Below are positions 1 through 5,861 of a stretch of 6,119 bases of DNA, piece by piece; position 1 is the stretch's first letter, and each line of letters begins with the position of its first letter. The DNA is from Prevotellaceae bacterium (GTDB taxonomy: Bacteria; Bacteroidota; Bacteroidia; Bacteroidales; UBA932): the NCBI GenBank assembly GCA_031289385.1, contig JAITPP010000307.1, positions 1-6,119 of the forward strand, given 5' to 3'. Below the pieces are notes generated by a model. It did not search any database and was not told where the DNA came from. It was given only the letters and a program-made list of their open reading frames with translations. The translations under genes were made by a program, and so were the position numbers.

Positions 1-223
1 CAGCAGCGCGTCCCGGCCCCATTGTTAAAATTGTAACAGTTGAGTTTGGATGTTTGTCTTTTAGCAAAAGCGCTTGTTCGAGAGCATTTAAATCTTCGGG
101 ATTGAAAATTGCAGGAAGAACTGCCCTGTTGATAGTTCCGTCTTCTTTCATCGCATCTTTTCCGACGTTTCGAGTATCGGGAACTTGCTTTGCCAATACA
201 ACAATTTTTAATGTTTTTGTCAT
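1..223 (-). CDS. etfB: Electron transfer flavoprotein subunit beta, N-terminal part (cut by window edge)
   Basis: EtfB pairs with EtfA to form the FAD/AMP-binding flavoprotein that carries electrons from acyl-CoA and other dehydrogenases in the cytoplasm. Only the first 74 codons are here; the gene continues beyond base 1. The start is the ATG at 221-223. I translated it by hand: it opens MTKTLKIVVLAKQVPDTRNV, then shows the hallmark ETF-beta features, 'GTINRAVLPAIFNPEDLNAL' (about residues 29-48) and 'TILTMGPGRA' (about 64-73). The 'KQVPDT' and 'NPeDlnALE' signatures and the 'MGP' turn are typical of the adenine-nucleotide alpha-hydrolase-like fold of this family. etfA usually follows etfB and would lie outside the window. 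A TAnnTTTG box lies 44 nt upstream of the start codon. Family assignment is firm; the exact dehydrogenase partner cannot be told. Confidence 0.93.
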   Translation of the reverse strand, partial: MTKTLKIVVLAKQVPDTRNVGKDAMKEDGTINRAVLPAIFNPEDLNALEQALLLKDKHPNSTVTILTMGPGRAA

Positions 224-266
224 AAATAGTCTATTTTATATAAATAAATTATTTGAATTTAGCCGA

Positions 267-274
267 CAAAGGTA
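267..274 (-). promoter_or_regulatory. Putative -7 box (TACCTTTG) of the etfB promoter
   Basis: Read on the minus strand this is TACCTTTG, a full match to the Bacteroidota housekeeping -7 consensus TAnnTTTG. It would start transcription near position 260 and leave a leader of about 35-40 nt before the etfB ATG. No TTTG-like -33 box is visible at the usual 19-21 nt distance, where the sequence is A/T-rich and runs into the octamer repeat. The assignment therefore rests on the -7 box and its position. Confidence 0.5.
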
Positions 275-306
275 TGAAAAAAAATAAGAACATTTTACTT
301 TAAATG

Positions 307-386
307 TGATAATTTGTTAATTTGCCAGTATGATAATGGGTTAATGGGATAATTTTTTAATTTGCTAATGTGCTAATATGTTAATT
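307..386. repeat. Degenerate octamer array, ten units in exact register
   Basis: From 307 the sequence splits into ten consecutive 8-mers without a single indel: TGATAATT, TGTTAATT, TGCCAGTA, TGATAATG, GGTTAATG, GGATAATT, TTTTAATT, TGCTAATG, TGCTAATA, TGTTAATT. The consensus is roughly TGNTAATT. The preceding 8 bases (299-306, TTTAAATG) may be a decayed eleventh unit. Units differ in sequence but keep the spacing. The array starts just upstream of the etfB -7 box. No coding potential is apparent, and the function is unknown. Confidence 0.8.
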
Positions 387-513
387 TTTTTACCGCAAAG
401 GATGCTAAAAAAATGGAATTAGTAAAAAAGCATAGATATGTATTTTAAAAGTCATTGTAAATTAACATAATAAAATCTATATTTCTATCGAAATTTACCA
501 ATTCCAATTTTTT

Positions 514-554
514 ATCTGTGTAAATCCGTCGCATCTGCGTTGTCTGCGTGCCTA
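514..554. repeat. Degenerate ATCTGCGT-word intergenic repeat
   Basis: Four imperfect copies of an ATCTGCGT-like word follow one another: ATCTGTGT (514), ATCCGTCG (524), ATCTGCGT (533) and GTCTGCGT (542), each 9-10 nt apart and ending GCCTATC. It is GC-richer than its surroundings. I recall similar word-like repeats from Bacteroidota intergenic regions, but I cannot search for that here. Apart from this and a CGCAAAGG-like stretch at 393-400, the rest of 387-601 is plain AT-rich sequence in which I see no gene or regulatory site. Confidence 0.5.
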
Positions 555-601
555 TCTCAAATCAACAAAAAATAAAATCAACAAAAGCATTTACAATTAA
601 T

Positions 602-641
602 AAAAAACGCCAATAATTCCAAAAAAAATTATCAGCGTTTT
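602..641 (-). terminator. Intrinsic terminator of the gldA-like operon
   Basis: On the minus strand the arms 641-627 (AAAACGCTGATAATT) and 618-604 (AATTATTGGCGTTTT) pair over 15 positions: 13 Watson-Crick pairs and two G-U wobbles, around an 8-nt loop (619-626). The 3' side ends in a run of six U. It lies 27 nt past the stop codon of the coiled-coil gene, where the operon would be expected to end. The GC content of the stem is low, as is usual in such an AT-rich genome. Confidence 0.85.
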
Positions 642-668
642 CAAAAAAAAACAATTACGAAATTATTT

Positions 669-1571
669 TTATTTAAGTCGTGCTTGTCCTGTGCCTATTG
701 TTTTTCCGTCTAAATAGGCGGTTATTTCATAAATTCCTTTTGCTACTTTTACATCGCCGAAGTTATAATAAATGCAAAGTTCTATTTCTTCGCCTTGATA
801 ATCTATTTCGCGTGCTGCCGAATATATTATCTGTTCGCCGTCGGATTCAAAAAAGTTGTTTTCGTTTGTTGTCAGTACTATTCCGTCGGGACCTTTAACT
901 CGAATATAAATTGTTTTCAATCCGCGTTGGGCAATGGAATTTTCGATAAGCGTAACGCATGCTCTTATATGGCTTGTTCGGCTGGCGCGTTCGGTATCTT
1001 TGTCTTTTTTTGTCATTCCTTGCACTGTCATTCCTCTGGCTTTTATTACAGAGCCTTGCTGCACTTTTGTTGAAAGTTCATCGGCGCGTTGTACTACTTC
1101 GTCGTGTTTTTGTGTGATTGTTTGAACTTGTTCCCGTATCTCAATATTTTCGGAAATAAGTTTTTGATTTACAGTGTTTAGCGAGTCTATTTGCACTATG
1201 TAATTTTGCATTATTGAGCGCAGCGTTCCGAGTTCTTTTTCGTAGGCTCGTATTTTTTGCAAATTTCCGGCTTCTGTTTTCTTCACTTTTTGAAGCAGGA
1301 GTTCTATTTTTTCCTGTTCGCGCCGCAATTCTATGTTTATAGAATCGTTGTCGGTTTGCAATGTTGCGTATTCTTGCCTTAGTGCATCAAGTTCGCCAAT
1401 CAGATTTTCTTTGTCGTTGGTTAGCACAACTTGTTGTTCTACATTCTCGCTGTTTTCTTTCGATTTCAAATAAAGCAACGCTCCCAACACGATTACGGCA
1501 ATACATAAAATGCCTGTTATTACTTTGAGAACTGAATTCATTTTGTCGTTTTTTGTTTTTTCTCCTTCCAT
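669..1571 (-). CDS. Single-pass membrane coiled-coil protein, conserved hypothetical
   Basis: I do not recognise a named family. From the ATG at 1569-1571 the product is 300 aa: a short charged cytoplasmic N-terminus, one hydrophobic segment at about residues 14-35 (ITGILCIAVIVLGALLYL), a long heptad-rich coiled coil at about 53-172, a K/R/T-rich linker at about 175-200, and a C-terminal domain (about 201-300) with alternating hydrophobic strands ('TIYIRVKGPDGIVLT', 'GIYEITAYLDG') that looks beta-rich. The N-in signal anchor suggests the coil and C-domain are periplasmic (inference). A TTG nine bases upstream at 1578-1580 could also start translation, overlapping the stop of the preceding gene. 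I chose the ATG because it leaves a normal 5-nt gap and needs no rare start. The gene is almost certainly cotranscribed with the ABC ATPase upstream. Coiled coils of this kind invite misannotation as SMC or ParA proteins; no nucleotide-binding motif is present. Confidence 0.85.
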   Translation of the reverse strand: MEGEKTKNDKMNSVLKVITGILCIAVIVLGALLYLKSKENSENVEQQVVLTNDKENLIGELDALRQEYATLQTDNDSINIELRREQEKIELLLQKVKKTEAGNLQKIRAYEKELGTLRSIMQNYIVQIDSLNTVNQKLISENIEIREQVQTITQKHDEVVQRADELSTKVQQGSVIKARGMTVQGMTKKDKDTERASRTSHIRACVTLIENSIAQRGLKTIYIRVKGPDGIVLTTNENNFFESDGEQIIYSAAREIDYQGEEIELCIYYNFGDVKVAKGIYEITAYLDGKTIGTGQARLK

Positions 1572-1576
1572 AATTT

Positions 1577-2494
1577 TCAATTTTTGTTTGTTATTATTCT
1601 AAAAATTTCTTCTAAATGTTGTTCTTTTTCACGTAAAGTTATTATTGTAAGATTATTATCTTTTGCGTGGTTAAATATTTTTATTCTGATATCGTCTGTT
1701 GTTGTGCTTTCTATTAAAAAATGTTGAGGGTTATATGTTTCAATAATATTGCCGAATTTTATGTTTTTTATTGTATTGATATTTTGATTTTGCAAAAATT
1801 CAACTTCAACTCGCTGAACAGGGTTTAACGACATCGATTTAAGCGATTCTATTGATTTATCGGCAACAATTTTTCCTTTATTTATAACTATTGCGCGGTT
1901 GCAAATGGCTTCTACTTCTTGCATTATGTGAGTAGAAAGTATTACCGTTTTTTCTTTGCCGATATTTTTTATCAGATTTCGTATTTCTACAATTTGGTTT
2001 GGGTCTAATCCTGTTGTAGGCTCGTCGAGAATCAGAACATCGGGATTGTGCAGAATTGCCTGCGCAAGTCCAAGCCGCTGGCGGTATCCTTTCGATAGTT
2101 GTCCTGCTTTTTTATGGGCTTCGGGCGTTAATCCCGTAAGTTGCAAAACGTCTTCGATTTTGTCTTTCAGTTTTTGCTTGATGCCGTAAATCTGTCCCGA
2201 CATTTTAAGATATTCGCGAACATACATATCATAATACAGCGGATTGCTTTCGGGCAAATATCCTATGAGTTTGCTTGTTGTTTGCGGATTTTTTTCGACA
2301 TCAACGCCGTTTATGGTTACGTGCCCGCCCGACGCTGCAATGAAACCTGTGATTATTTTCATTGTCGTTGATTTTCCTGCTCCGTTTGGACCAAGAAATC
2401 CTAAAACTTCGCCTTTTCCGGCTTCGAAACAGATATTATTTAATACCTGTTGCTTGCCATAGAATTTGCTTATATTATTAACCGAAACGGACAC
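1577..2494 (-). CDS. gldA: GldA-like ABC transporter ATP-binding protein
   Basis: This is the ATPase subunit of an ABC-2-type (NatA/GldA-like) transporter, acting on the inner face of the cytoplasmic membrane. The 305-aa product has Walker A GPNGAGKST (35-43), a Q-loop region GYLPESNPLY (78-87) with Glu at position 82 where many ABC ATPases carry Gln, the signature LSKGYRQRLGLAQAI (133-147), Walker B VLILDEPT (153-160), the D-loop GLDP (162-165) and the switch His189 in STH. The 'LSKGYRQR' signature, the 'GYLPE.NPLY' motif and a C-terminal extension of about 85 residues fit GldA of Bacteroidota. In Flavobacterium, GldA works with GldF and GldG in gliding. No permease gene lies in this window, so a role in gliding cannot be claimed. 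The start is GTG (2492-2494): an in-frame stop lies four codons upstream and the N-terminus aligns with the family. No clear promoter is visible in front. The gene could be read from the DUF6340-like gene upstream (322-nt gap, no terminator seen). Confidence 0.88.
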   Translation of the reverse strand: MSVSVNNISKFYGKQQVLNNICFEAGKGEVLGFLGPNGAGKSTTMKIITGFIAASGGHVTINGVDVEKNPQTTSKLIGYLPESNPLYYDMYVREYLKMSGQIYGIKQKLKDKIEDVLQLTGLTPEAHKKAGQLSKGYRQRLGLAQAILHNPDVLILDEPTTGLDPNQIVEIRNLIKNIGKEKTVILSTHIMQEVEAICNRAIVINKGKIVADKSIESLKSMSLNPVQRVEVEFLQNQNINTIKNIKFGNIIETYNPQHFLIESTTTDDIRIKIFNHAKDNNLTIITLREKEQHLEEIFRIITNKN

Positions 2495-2545
2495 CCTTTT
2501 AATTTATTATTTATAATTTAATATTTGTAATCTTTTGTGCTTGAT

Positions 2546-2769
2546 TTTTTTTACTATTAACTTCTCTAACTTCTTAACTTCTTTGTTCTTTGTTCTTGAT
2601 TCTTGTCTCTTTTTTTACCACAAAGTTCACAAAGAAAAAAACACAAAGAACACAATTTTTTATATCAATATTTTTTTACTATTAACTTCTCTAACTTCTT
2701 AACTTCTTTTAACTTCTTTGTTCTTTGTTCTTGATTCTTGTCTCTTTTTTTACCACAAAGTTCACAAAG
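2546..2769. repeat. Direct duplication of a composite intergenic repeat
   Basis: Copy 1 spans 2546-2634 (89 nt) and copy 2 spans 2671-2769 (99 nt). By eye they are identical except for one extra 10-nt unit in copy 2. Each copy runs through a T-stretch, AACTTCT words, TTCTTTGTTC/TTGATTCTTG words, another T7 stretch, and ACCACAAAGTTCACAAAG. Copy 1 continues into a longer CACAAAG block (to 2667). The whole piece lies between the DUF6340-like gene and gldA and makes up most of that 322-nt gap. The rest of the gap (2495-2545 and 2770-2817) is AT-rich, including an AATTCGTAATT-type word cluster at 2782-2808. Confidence 0.85.
2617..2667. repeat. Left arm of inverted repeat flanking the DUF6340-like gene
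   Basis: This 51-nt segment begins ACCACAAAGTTCACAAAG and ends TTTTTTATATCA. Its reverse complement is found at 4031-4082, differing only by one T in the T-run (six here, seven there). Beyond the arm, both sides also carry AACTTCT and TTCTTGATTC word clusters in the same relative order, so the imperfect inverted similarity is longer than the arm. No transposase or target-site duplication is seen. Confidence 0.85.
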
Positions 2770-2817
2770 GTTTTTTATTTGCAAAATCGTAATTCATAAT
2801 TCGTAATTGTTTCTTGT

Positions 2818-3819
2818 CTATTCAAAAATATCATCCAATTTTTCTTTATCTTCTATTCTTTGTTTCAGAATATTTGCATAGTCGTCGATGCTATCGTCAA
2901 TGCTTGTACCCAGTTCTTTTGCTTTTTCGAGCCATTTCACGGCAAGTTCAAATTTTTCGAGCATTTCGCACGAAAGTGCAATATTATACATTATTTGCGA
3001 TTGTTTTAATCTCGAAATATCTTCTGAAATTGCTTCTGTCCAATACATTGCGGCGTTTGTCCAATCCTGTTCGTTCATTGCTGCGTTGTATGCTTTTGTT
3101 AAATTCGTGTTTCGTCTGTCGTAATACGAATCGTAAAATATCAGGCGTTCGGCGGTTTCCCATGTGGGTGTTATTCGTTTTGCAAAATCTTTTCCAATCA
3201 TTTCTGCTGTAATTTGCCGAGCATCTTCTATTTTCGGTGCGGGAATGAATGTTCCATCTTCTTCGCGATATGCGGGAATCACAACGTTATCTTTGCTTGT
3301 ATGTTGCATCACTTTATTTCCTGTGTAAACGTCGTAGGCGTTTATTTTTGCAACAAAATCTACGTTTGTGAGCATCGGGCGTTGTTTTGTTCTTTCCAAA
3401 AGATAATTTGCGCTGATATTAACAAATTCAATGGCAATAACAACTTTTGCGCCCGACTGTTCCGAAATCATATCGAGTTCTTCTTTGGGCATATCTTCAT
3501 CCATCATAGTTGTATCGCTGTAAATGTTGTAAACAGCAATATTGCTGTATTCGAACACTGGCGATTCTTCAAAAATTTCTTTTATACCGTTTGCGACTGT
3601 ATTTACAAGAATACTGTCGAGAGTATGTGTTTCCGATTTTTTATTTTCTGCATTTTGATAATAATGTATTGCCACAATAGCAACATTTTTATCGCCTTCA
3701 CCAAAATTTATTTTTGTTTCGGGAGGCGAAAGTAATTGTATTTCTACAATTTCGGCTGTTTGTGCCAACATCATTGTTGTGCAAATTGTGCATAAAATAA
3801 AACTTGCAATGCTTTTCAT
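2818..3819 (-). CDS. Exported DUF6340-like protein with C-terminal TPR region
   Basis: The product has 333 aa. The first 19 residues form a signal peptide (basic Lys2, a hydrophobic core, then MMLA before Gln20), a typical Bacteroidota A/Q cleavage site. The cysteines at 10 and 13 lack a lipobox, so it is probably not a lipoprotein. The mature part starts 'VEIQLLSPPETKINF', followed by a 'NVAIVAIHYY' strand, a 'SGAKVVIAIEFVNI' strand (122-135), and 'AKINAYDVYTGNKVMQH' (157-173). A 'TPTWETAERLIF' motif (218-229) precedes a helical tetratricopeptide-like region (about 239-304: 'KAYNAAMNEQDWTNAAMYW', 'YNIALSCEMLEKFELAVKWL'). This layout matches what I remember of the DUF6340 family of Bacteroidota, whose function is unknown. 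The start ATG (3817-3819) follows directly on a plausible promoter. The gene is flanked on both sides by inverted composite repeats. The family name is recalled rather than searched. Confidence 0.85.
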   Translation of the reverse strand: MKSIASFILCTICTTMMLAQTAEIVEIQLLSPPETKINFGEGDKNVAIVAIHYYQNAENKKSETHTLDSILVNTVANGIKEIFEESPVFEYSNIAVYNIYSDTTMMDEDMPKEELDMISEQSGAKVVIAIEFVNISANYLLERTKQRPMLTNVDFVAKINAYDVYTGNKVMQHTSKDNVVIPAYREEDGTFIPAPKIEDARQITAEMIGKDFAKRITPTWETAERLIFYDSYYDRRNTNLTKAYNAAMNEQDWTNAAMYWTEAISEDISRLKQSQIMYNIALSCEMLEKFELAVKWLEKAKELGTSIDDSIDDYANILKQRIEDKEKLDDIFE

Positions 3820-3845
3820 GATTCTTAGTTTTATACTTAATTATA

Positions 3846-3876
3846 CAAAAATAATACCAATTTTCAACAAAAACAA
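3846..3876 (-). promoter_or_regulatory. Putative Bacteroidota-type promoter of the DUF6340-like gene
   Basis: On the minus strand a TTG (3876-3874) is followed after 20 nt by TATTTTTG (3853-3846), matching the TTTG / 19-21 nt / TAnnTTTG pattern of the Bacteroidota primary sigma factor. Transcription would begin near 3840, about 20 nt before the ATG at 3819. The -33 box is only three bases long in very A-rich surroundings, so the -7 box carries most of the weight. Confidence 0.45.
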
Positions 3877-3923
3877 TCAAAAGGGCAGTTTTTATCATAA
3901 TTTCACATTTTTAGGCAAAAAAC

Positions 3924-4016
3924 GAGAGACGAGAAACGAGAACCAAGAACAAAGAATCAAGAACAAAAAATCAAGAACAAAGAAGTTAGAGAAGTTAAAA
4001 GAAGTTAAGAAGTTAG
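3924..4016. repeat. Purine-rich word repeat (AAGAAC / GAAGTTA units)
   Basis: A strongly purine-biased strand made of short words. GAGACGAGAAACGAGAACC is followed by two 14-mers in tandem, AAGAACAAAGAATC (3945-3958) and AAGAACAAAAAATC (3959-3972), a third that changes into GAAGTT (from 3973), and then four GAAGTTA words up to 4016. Its complement (AACTTCT, TTCTTGATTC) is the same word set found twice at 2546-2769, here in inverted orientation and adjoining the right arm of the inverted repeat. It lies upstream of the DUF6340-like promoter. It has no coding sense on either strand beyond low-complexity open frames. Confidence 0.75.
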
Positions 4017-4030
4017 TTGTAAAATTTTAT

Positions 4031-4082
4031 TGATATAAAAAAATTGTGTTCTTTGTGTTTTTTTCTTTGTGAACTTTGTGGT
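4031..4082. repeat. Right arm of inverted repeat flanking the DUF6340-like gene
   Basis: The reverse complement of these 52 nt equals 2617-2667 apart from one additional T in a homopolymer. The outer flank (4083-4117) carries a decayed AACTTCT-type cluster. At 4120-4139 lies the inverse of the AATTCGTAATT cluster found at 2782-2808 (the left copy has a 7-nt insertion). The remaining stretch 4140-4237 is AT-rich, with only a weak 7-bp hairpin (4204-4210 with 4222-4228) that lacks a following T-run on the minus strand. Confidence 0.85.
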
Positions 4083-4237
4083 TGAGAAAAAGAGCAAAGA
4101 ATAAAGAAGTTAATTTTGAAATTACGAATTACGATTTTGTGAATTTATTTACCATTATTTTCAAAAATTTCCTTAGTGGCGAAGAAAATAACTCTCAAAT
4201 AACCCTTATTTTCAATGTTTTAATAAGGAAAAAACGC

Positions 4238-4266
4238 AAAAAAACCGACTGCGCAAAGTCGGTTTT
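4238..4266 (-). terminator. Intrinsic terminator of the sigma/anti-sigma/DUF4252 operon
   Basis: On the minus strand AAAACCGACT (4266-4257) pairs perfectly with AGTCGGTTTT (4250-4241) around a 6-nt loop, and the 3' side runs on to seven U in total (4244-4238). It begins 38 nt after the stop codon of the DUF4252 gene. The central CCGACT/AGTCGG stem is unusually GC-rich for this region. In the plus direction only four T follow, so termination there would be weaker. Confidence 0.92.
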
Positions 4267-4304
4267 GTATTTAAAATTAAAAAGCCAAATGCTGTTTTTG
4301 CCAA

Positions 4305-4751
4305 TTATTTTGTTGATTGTTTTAACTCTCCCGCAATAAAAACAATAGTAAGTTCTTTAGCATTTTTAGTAATTATAATCAAACCTTCACTTATAAGGTG
4401 TATGTTTGTTATATCGCCGTTTTCTCTGGTTTCGACAAGAGGTTTAGCCTTAGAATCATTTTTTATTGCATTGGCAAATTCATCTACTGCCGATTTCATT
4501 AGTTTACCATCTTTTTCCGATTTCAAAGTAAGAACTTTCATACCCTTAATATTTACTATTTGATTCGTCTTGAGATTAAAGTCTGGTAACATGGAGTTTA
4601 AACCAAAATCTTTAATTATTTCCGCCCCCAACGATACATAACTAAATCGTTCATCATTCGAATACTTGTCGAATAATTTTTGAAATTCCTGTGCCTGCGC
4701 CGTTATTACCATTGTGAGTAATGTTACGACTAAAATTGTTAATTTTTTCAT
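4305..4751 (-). CDS. DUF4252 domain-containing exported protein
   Basis: The product is 148 aa. It has a clear signal peptide (MKKLTILVVTLLTMVITAQA, then Gln21; cleavage after Ala18 or Ala20), so the mature protein of about 128 residues is probably periplasmic. The mature part starts 'EFQKLFDKYSNDERFSYVSL' (22-41) and continues with 'NQIVNIKGMKVLTLKSE' (63-79), a helical 'LMKSAVDEFANAIK' (84-97), and a terminal strand pair 'LIIITKNAKELTIVFIAGEL' (124-143). This pattern, a 'KY....gf.YVsl' opening, a 'I..ikglkvL.' strand and a final '...IvfI.G.' strand, is that of DUF4252, a Bacteroidota family of unknown function commonly encoded beside ECF sigma factors. It is the third gene of the operon, 21 nt behind the anti-sigma gene. 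The leader is A-rich without a Shine-Dalgarno site. Only one DUF4252 copy is present here. Confidence 0.85.
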   Translation of the reverse strand: MKKLTILVVTLLTMVITAQAQEFQKLFDKYSNDERFSYVSLGAEIIKDFGLNSMLPDFNLKTNQIVNIKGMKVLTLKSEKDGKLMKSAVDEFANAIKNDSKAKPLVETRENGDITNIHLISEGLIIITKNAKELTIVFIAGELKQSTK

Positions 4752-4772
4752 ACTTTTTTTGTTTAATATTTA

Positions 4773-5282
4773 TTATAATTTAAAGTTTAATTTGTCGAAT
4801 GTATTTTGTATTGTTTTGTTCAAGTCTTCTAATTTGTGCAATGGTTTCAGACTTTCGTTTATTTTGTTTATGTTTTTCACGGGTTTCATTCGTGTTTCAA
4901 TAGTTTCGGATATTTTAATTATTTTTTCTCTTGCTGTTTGCAATGCCAGCTGGCTGTCGTCGATACGTTTTCCATTTATCACTATATAATTTTCTTCGAC
5001 TTTTGGAATAAAAACCGTAAACAGTAATAAAACGCTTGCCGCAACAGCAGTTAATAATGATATTATAAATTGTTTTTTGTGTACAAATTGAGTTTTGATT
5101 TTGGGTAAATGTGTCGGATATTTTTCTGATTTTTCGGCTGCAAATGTTTCAAAAAGTTGTATATATGCTTTGTGTTCGGCGGCAACATTTGTTGAAGCAA
5201 AATATTTTTTCAGTTCCTGCTCTTGCTCAATTGTAGTTTCGCCGTCAAAATATAAATTCAAAAGTTTATTTATTGTTTCCAT
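4773..5282 (-). CDS. Putative transmembrane anti-sigma factor
   Basis: The product is 169 aa. The cytoplasmic N-terminus 'LLNLYFDGETTIEQEQELKKYF' (split at residues 7-16 and 17-28) is the usual opening of Bacteroidota anti-sigma proteins that bind an ECF sigma factor. One membrane helix lies at about residues 72-92. The outer part holds 'YIVINGKRIDDSQLALQTAR' (99-118), a motif I know from similar sigma-linked proteins, and then an amphipathic Lys/Asn-rich helical tail. The protein contains no cysteine, so it is not a zinc-binding (HxxxCxxC) anti-sigma factor, and no FecR domain is present. It sits directly behind the sigma gene (21 nt) and before DUF4252. This order supports the role, which is otherwise inferred. 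The inducing signal is unknown; no SusC/D or TonB genes lie near, which argues against a transport-coupled FecR system. Confidence 0.8.
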   Translation of the reverse strand: METINKLLNLYFDGETTIEQEQELKKYFASTNVAAEHKAYIQLFETFAAEKSEKYPTHLPKIKTQFVHKKQFIISLLTAVAASVLLLFTVFIPKVEENYIVINGKRIDDSQLALQTAREKIIKISETIETRMKPVKNINKINESLKPLHKLEDLNKTIQNTFDKLNFKL

Positions 5283-5303
5283 GATATTTCATCTGTTTTT
5301 TTA

Positions 5304-5789
5304 CTAATTTATTATTAATTGTTCTCTTATTTTTTGTCGCGCCCGCGAGAGATTTACGCGAACAGCATTTTCTGACAGCAATGTAATTTCTGCAATTTCG
5401 GCAATTTCCAAACCTTCTACATCTCTCATTCTTATTATTGTTCGCTGCAATTCGGGCAAACGGTTTATTAATATTGTAGCCTGTGTTGCCATATCTTTTT
5501 TTTCGAGTTGCGCGTGTGGGTCAAATTCTTCGTATTCCAAGTTTTCCGATAATTCGCTGTCATCATGTTTTTGTCTTAATTTATCAAGACATAAATTTCG
5601 CATCGTTCTCAACACAAATCCTTTAATATTTTCAATTTTATCTAATTCGTTTCGTCTTTCCCACAATTTTAAGTTCAAATCCTGAACGGCATCTTGTGCT
5701 GTATGCTCGTCGCGCAAGATTGATTTTGCAAGTCGATAAACATTGTCGGCAAGTTCCAGAATTTTATTGCTAAATTGTTTTGTATTCAT
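5304..5789 (-). CDS. ECF-type RNA polymerase sigma factor
   Basis: A 161-aa sigma-70 family protein of group IV (ECF). Region 2 spans about residues 15-75: 'VYRLAKSILRDEHTAQDAVQ' (17-36), then 'DLNLKLWERRNELDKIENIK' (37-56, core-RNAP-binding helix), and 'GFVLRTMRNLCLDKLRQK' (57-74, -10 element recognition). After an acidic linker (75-100), region 4 spans 103-157: 'LINRLPELQRTIIRMRDVEG' and the helix-turn-helix 'IAEIAEITLLSENAVRVNLS' ending in RARQKIRE. Regions 1 and 3 are missing, as expected for ECF factors. The start ATG (5787-5789) fits the family's N-terminus. The gene leads an operon with an anti-sigma factor and a DUF4252 protein, and such operons are often autoregulated; no promoter for it could be fixed here. 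A 17-bp inverted repeat lies 73 nt upstream of the start. Confidence 0.95.
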   Translation of the reverse strand: MNTKQFSNKILELADNVYRLAKSILRDEHTAQDAVQDLNLKLWERRNELDKIENIKGFVLRTMRNLCLDKLRQKHDDSELSENLEYEEFDPHAQLEKKDMATQATILINRLPELQRTIIRMRDVEGLEIAEIAEITLLSENAVRVNLSRARQKIREQLIIN

Positions 5790-5861
5790 TTTTATTTGTT
5801 CGTTTATATATTAATAACGTAATTGCGCCGATTTTATTACATCAAATTTCATTTTTTTTTC

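Noticed and set aside
54..287. Plus-strand open frame over the etfB start
   Set aside because: It lies antisense to a convincing etfB N-terminus and reads into AT-rich non-coding DNA; the protein has no recognisable features.
669..1571. SMC or ParA-like chromosome segregation protein
   Set aside because: Only the coiled coil is shared; there is no Walker A or B motif, and an N-terminal membrane anchor is present.
3698..3898. Minus-strand open frame overlapping the start of the DUF6340-like gene
   Set aside because: It is out of frame with a well-supported signal peptide and begins upstream of the likely promoter; no family features are visible.
2617..4082. Insertion sequence or transposon bounded by the inverted repeats
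   Set aside because: The enclosed gene is not a transposase, no target-site duplication is visible, and the repeat words also occur outside the arms. A dispersed intergenic repeat fits better.
4204..4228. Hairpin CCTTATT/AATAAGG as a second terminator
   Set aside because: The stem has only 7 bp, with a loop of 11 nt, and no T-run follows on the minus strand. The hairpin at 4238-4266 already serves.
3779..4339. Open frames on the plus strand through the purine-rich region upstream of the DUF6340-like gene
   Set aside because: Their translations are low-complexity Lys/Glu/Asn/Arg runs produced by the repeat words, with no domain, and they overlap the promoter and the terminator.
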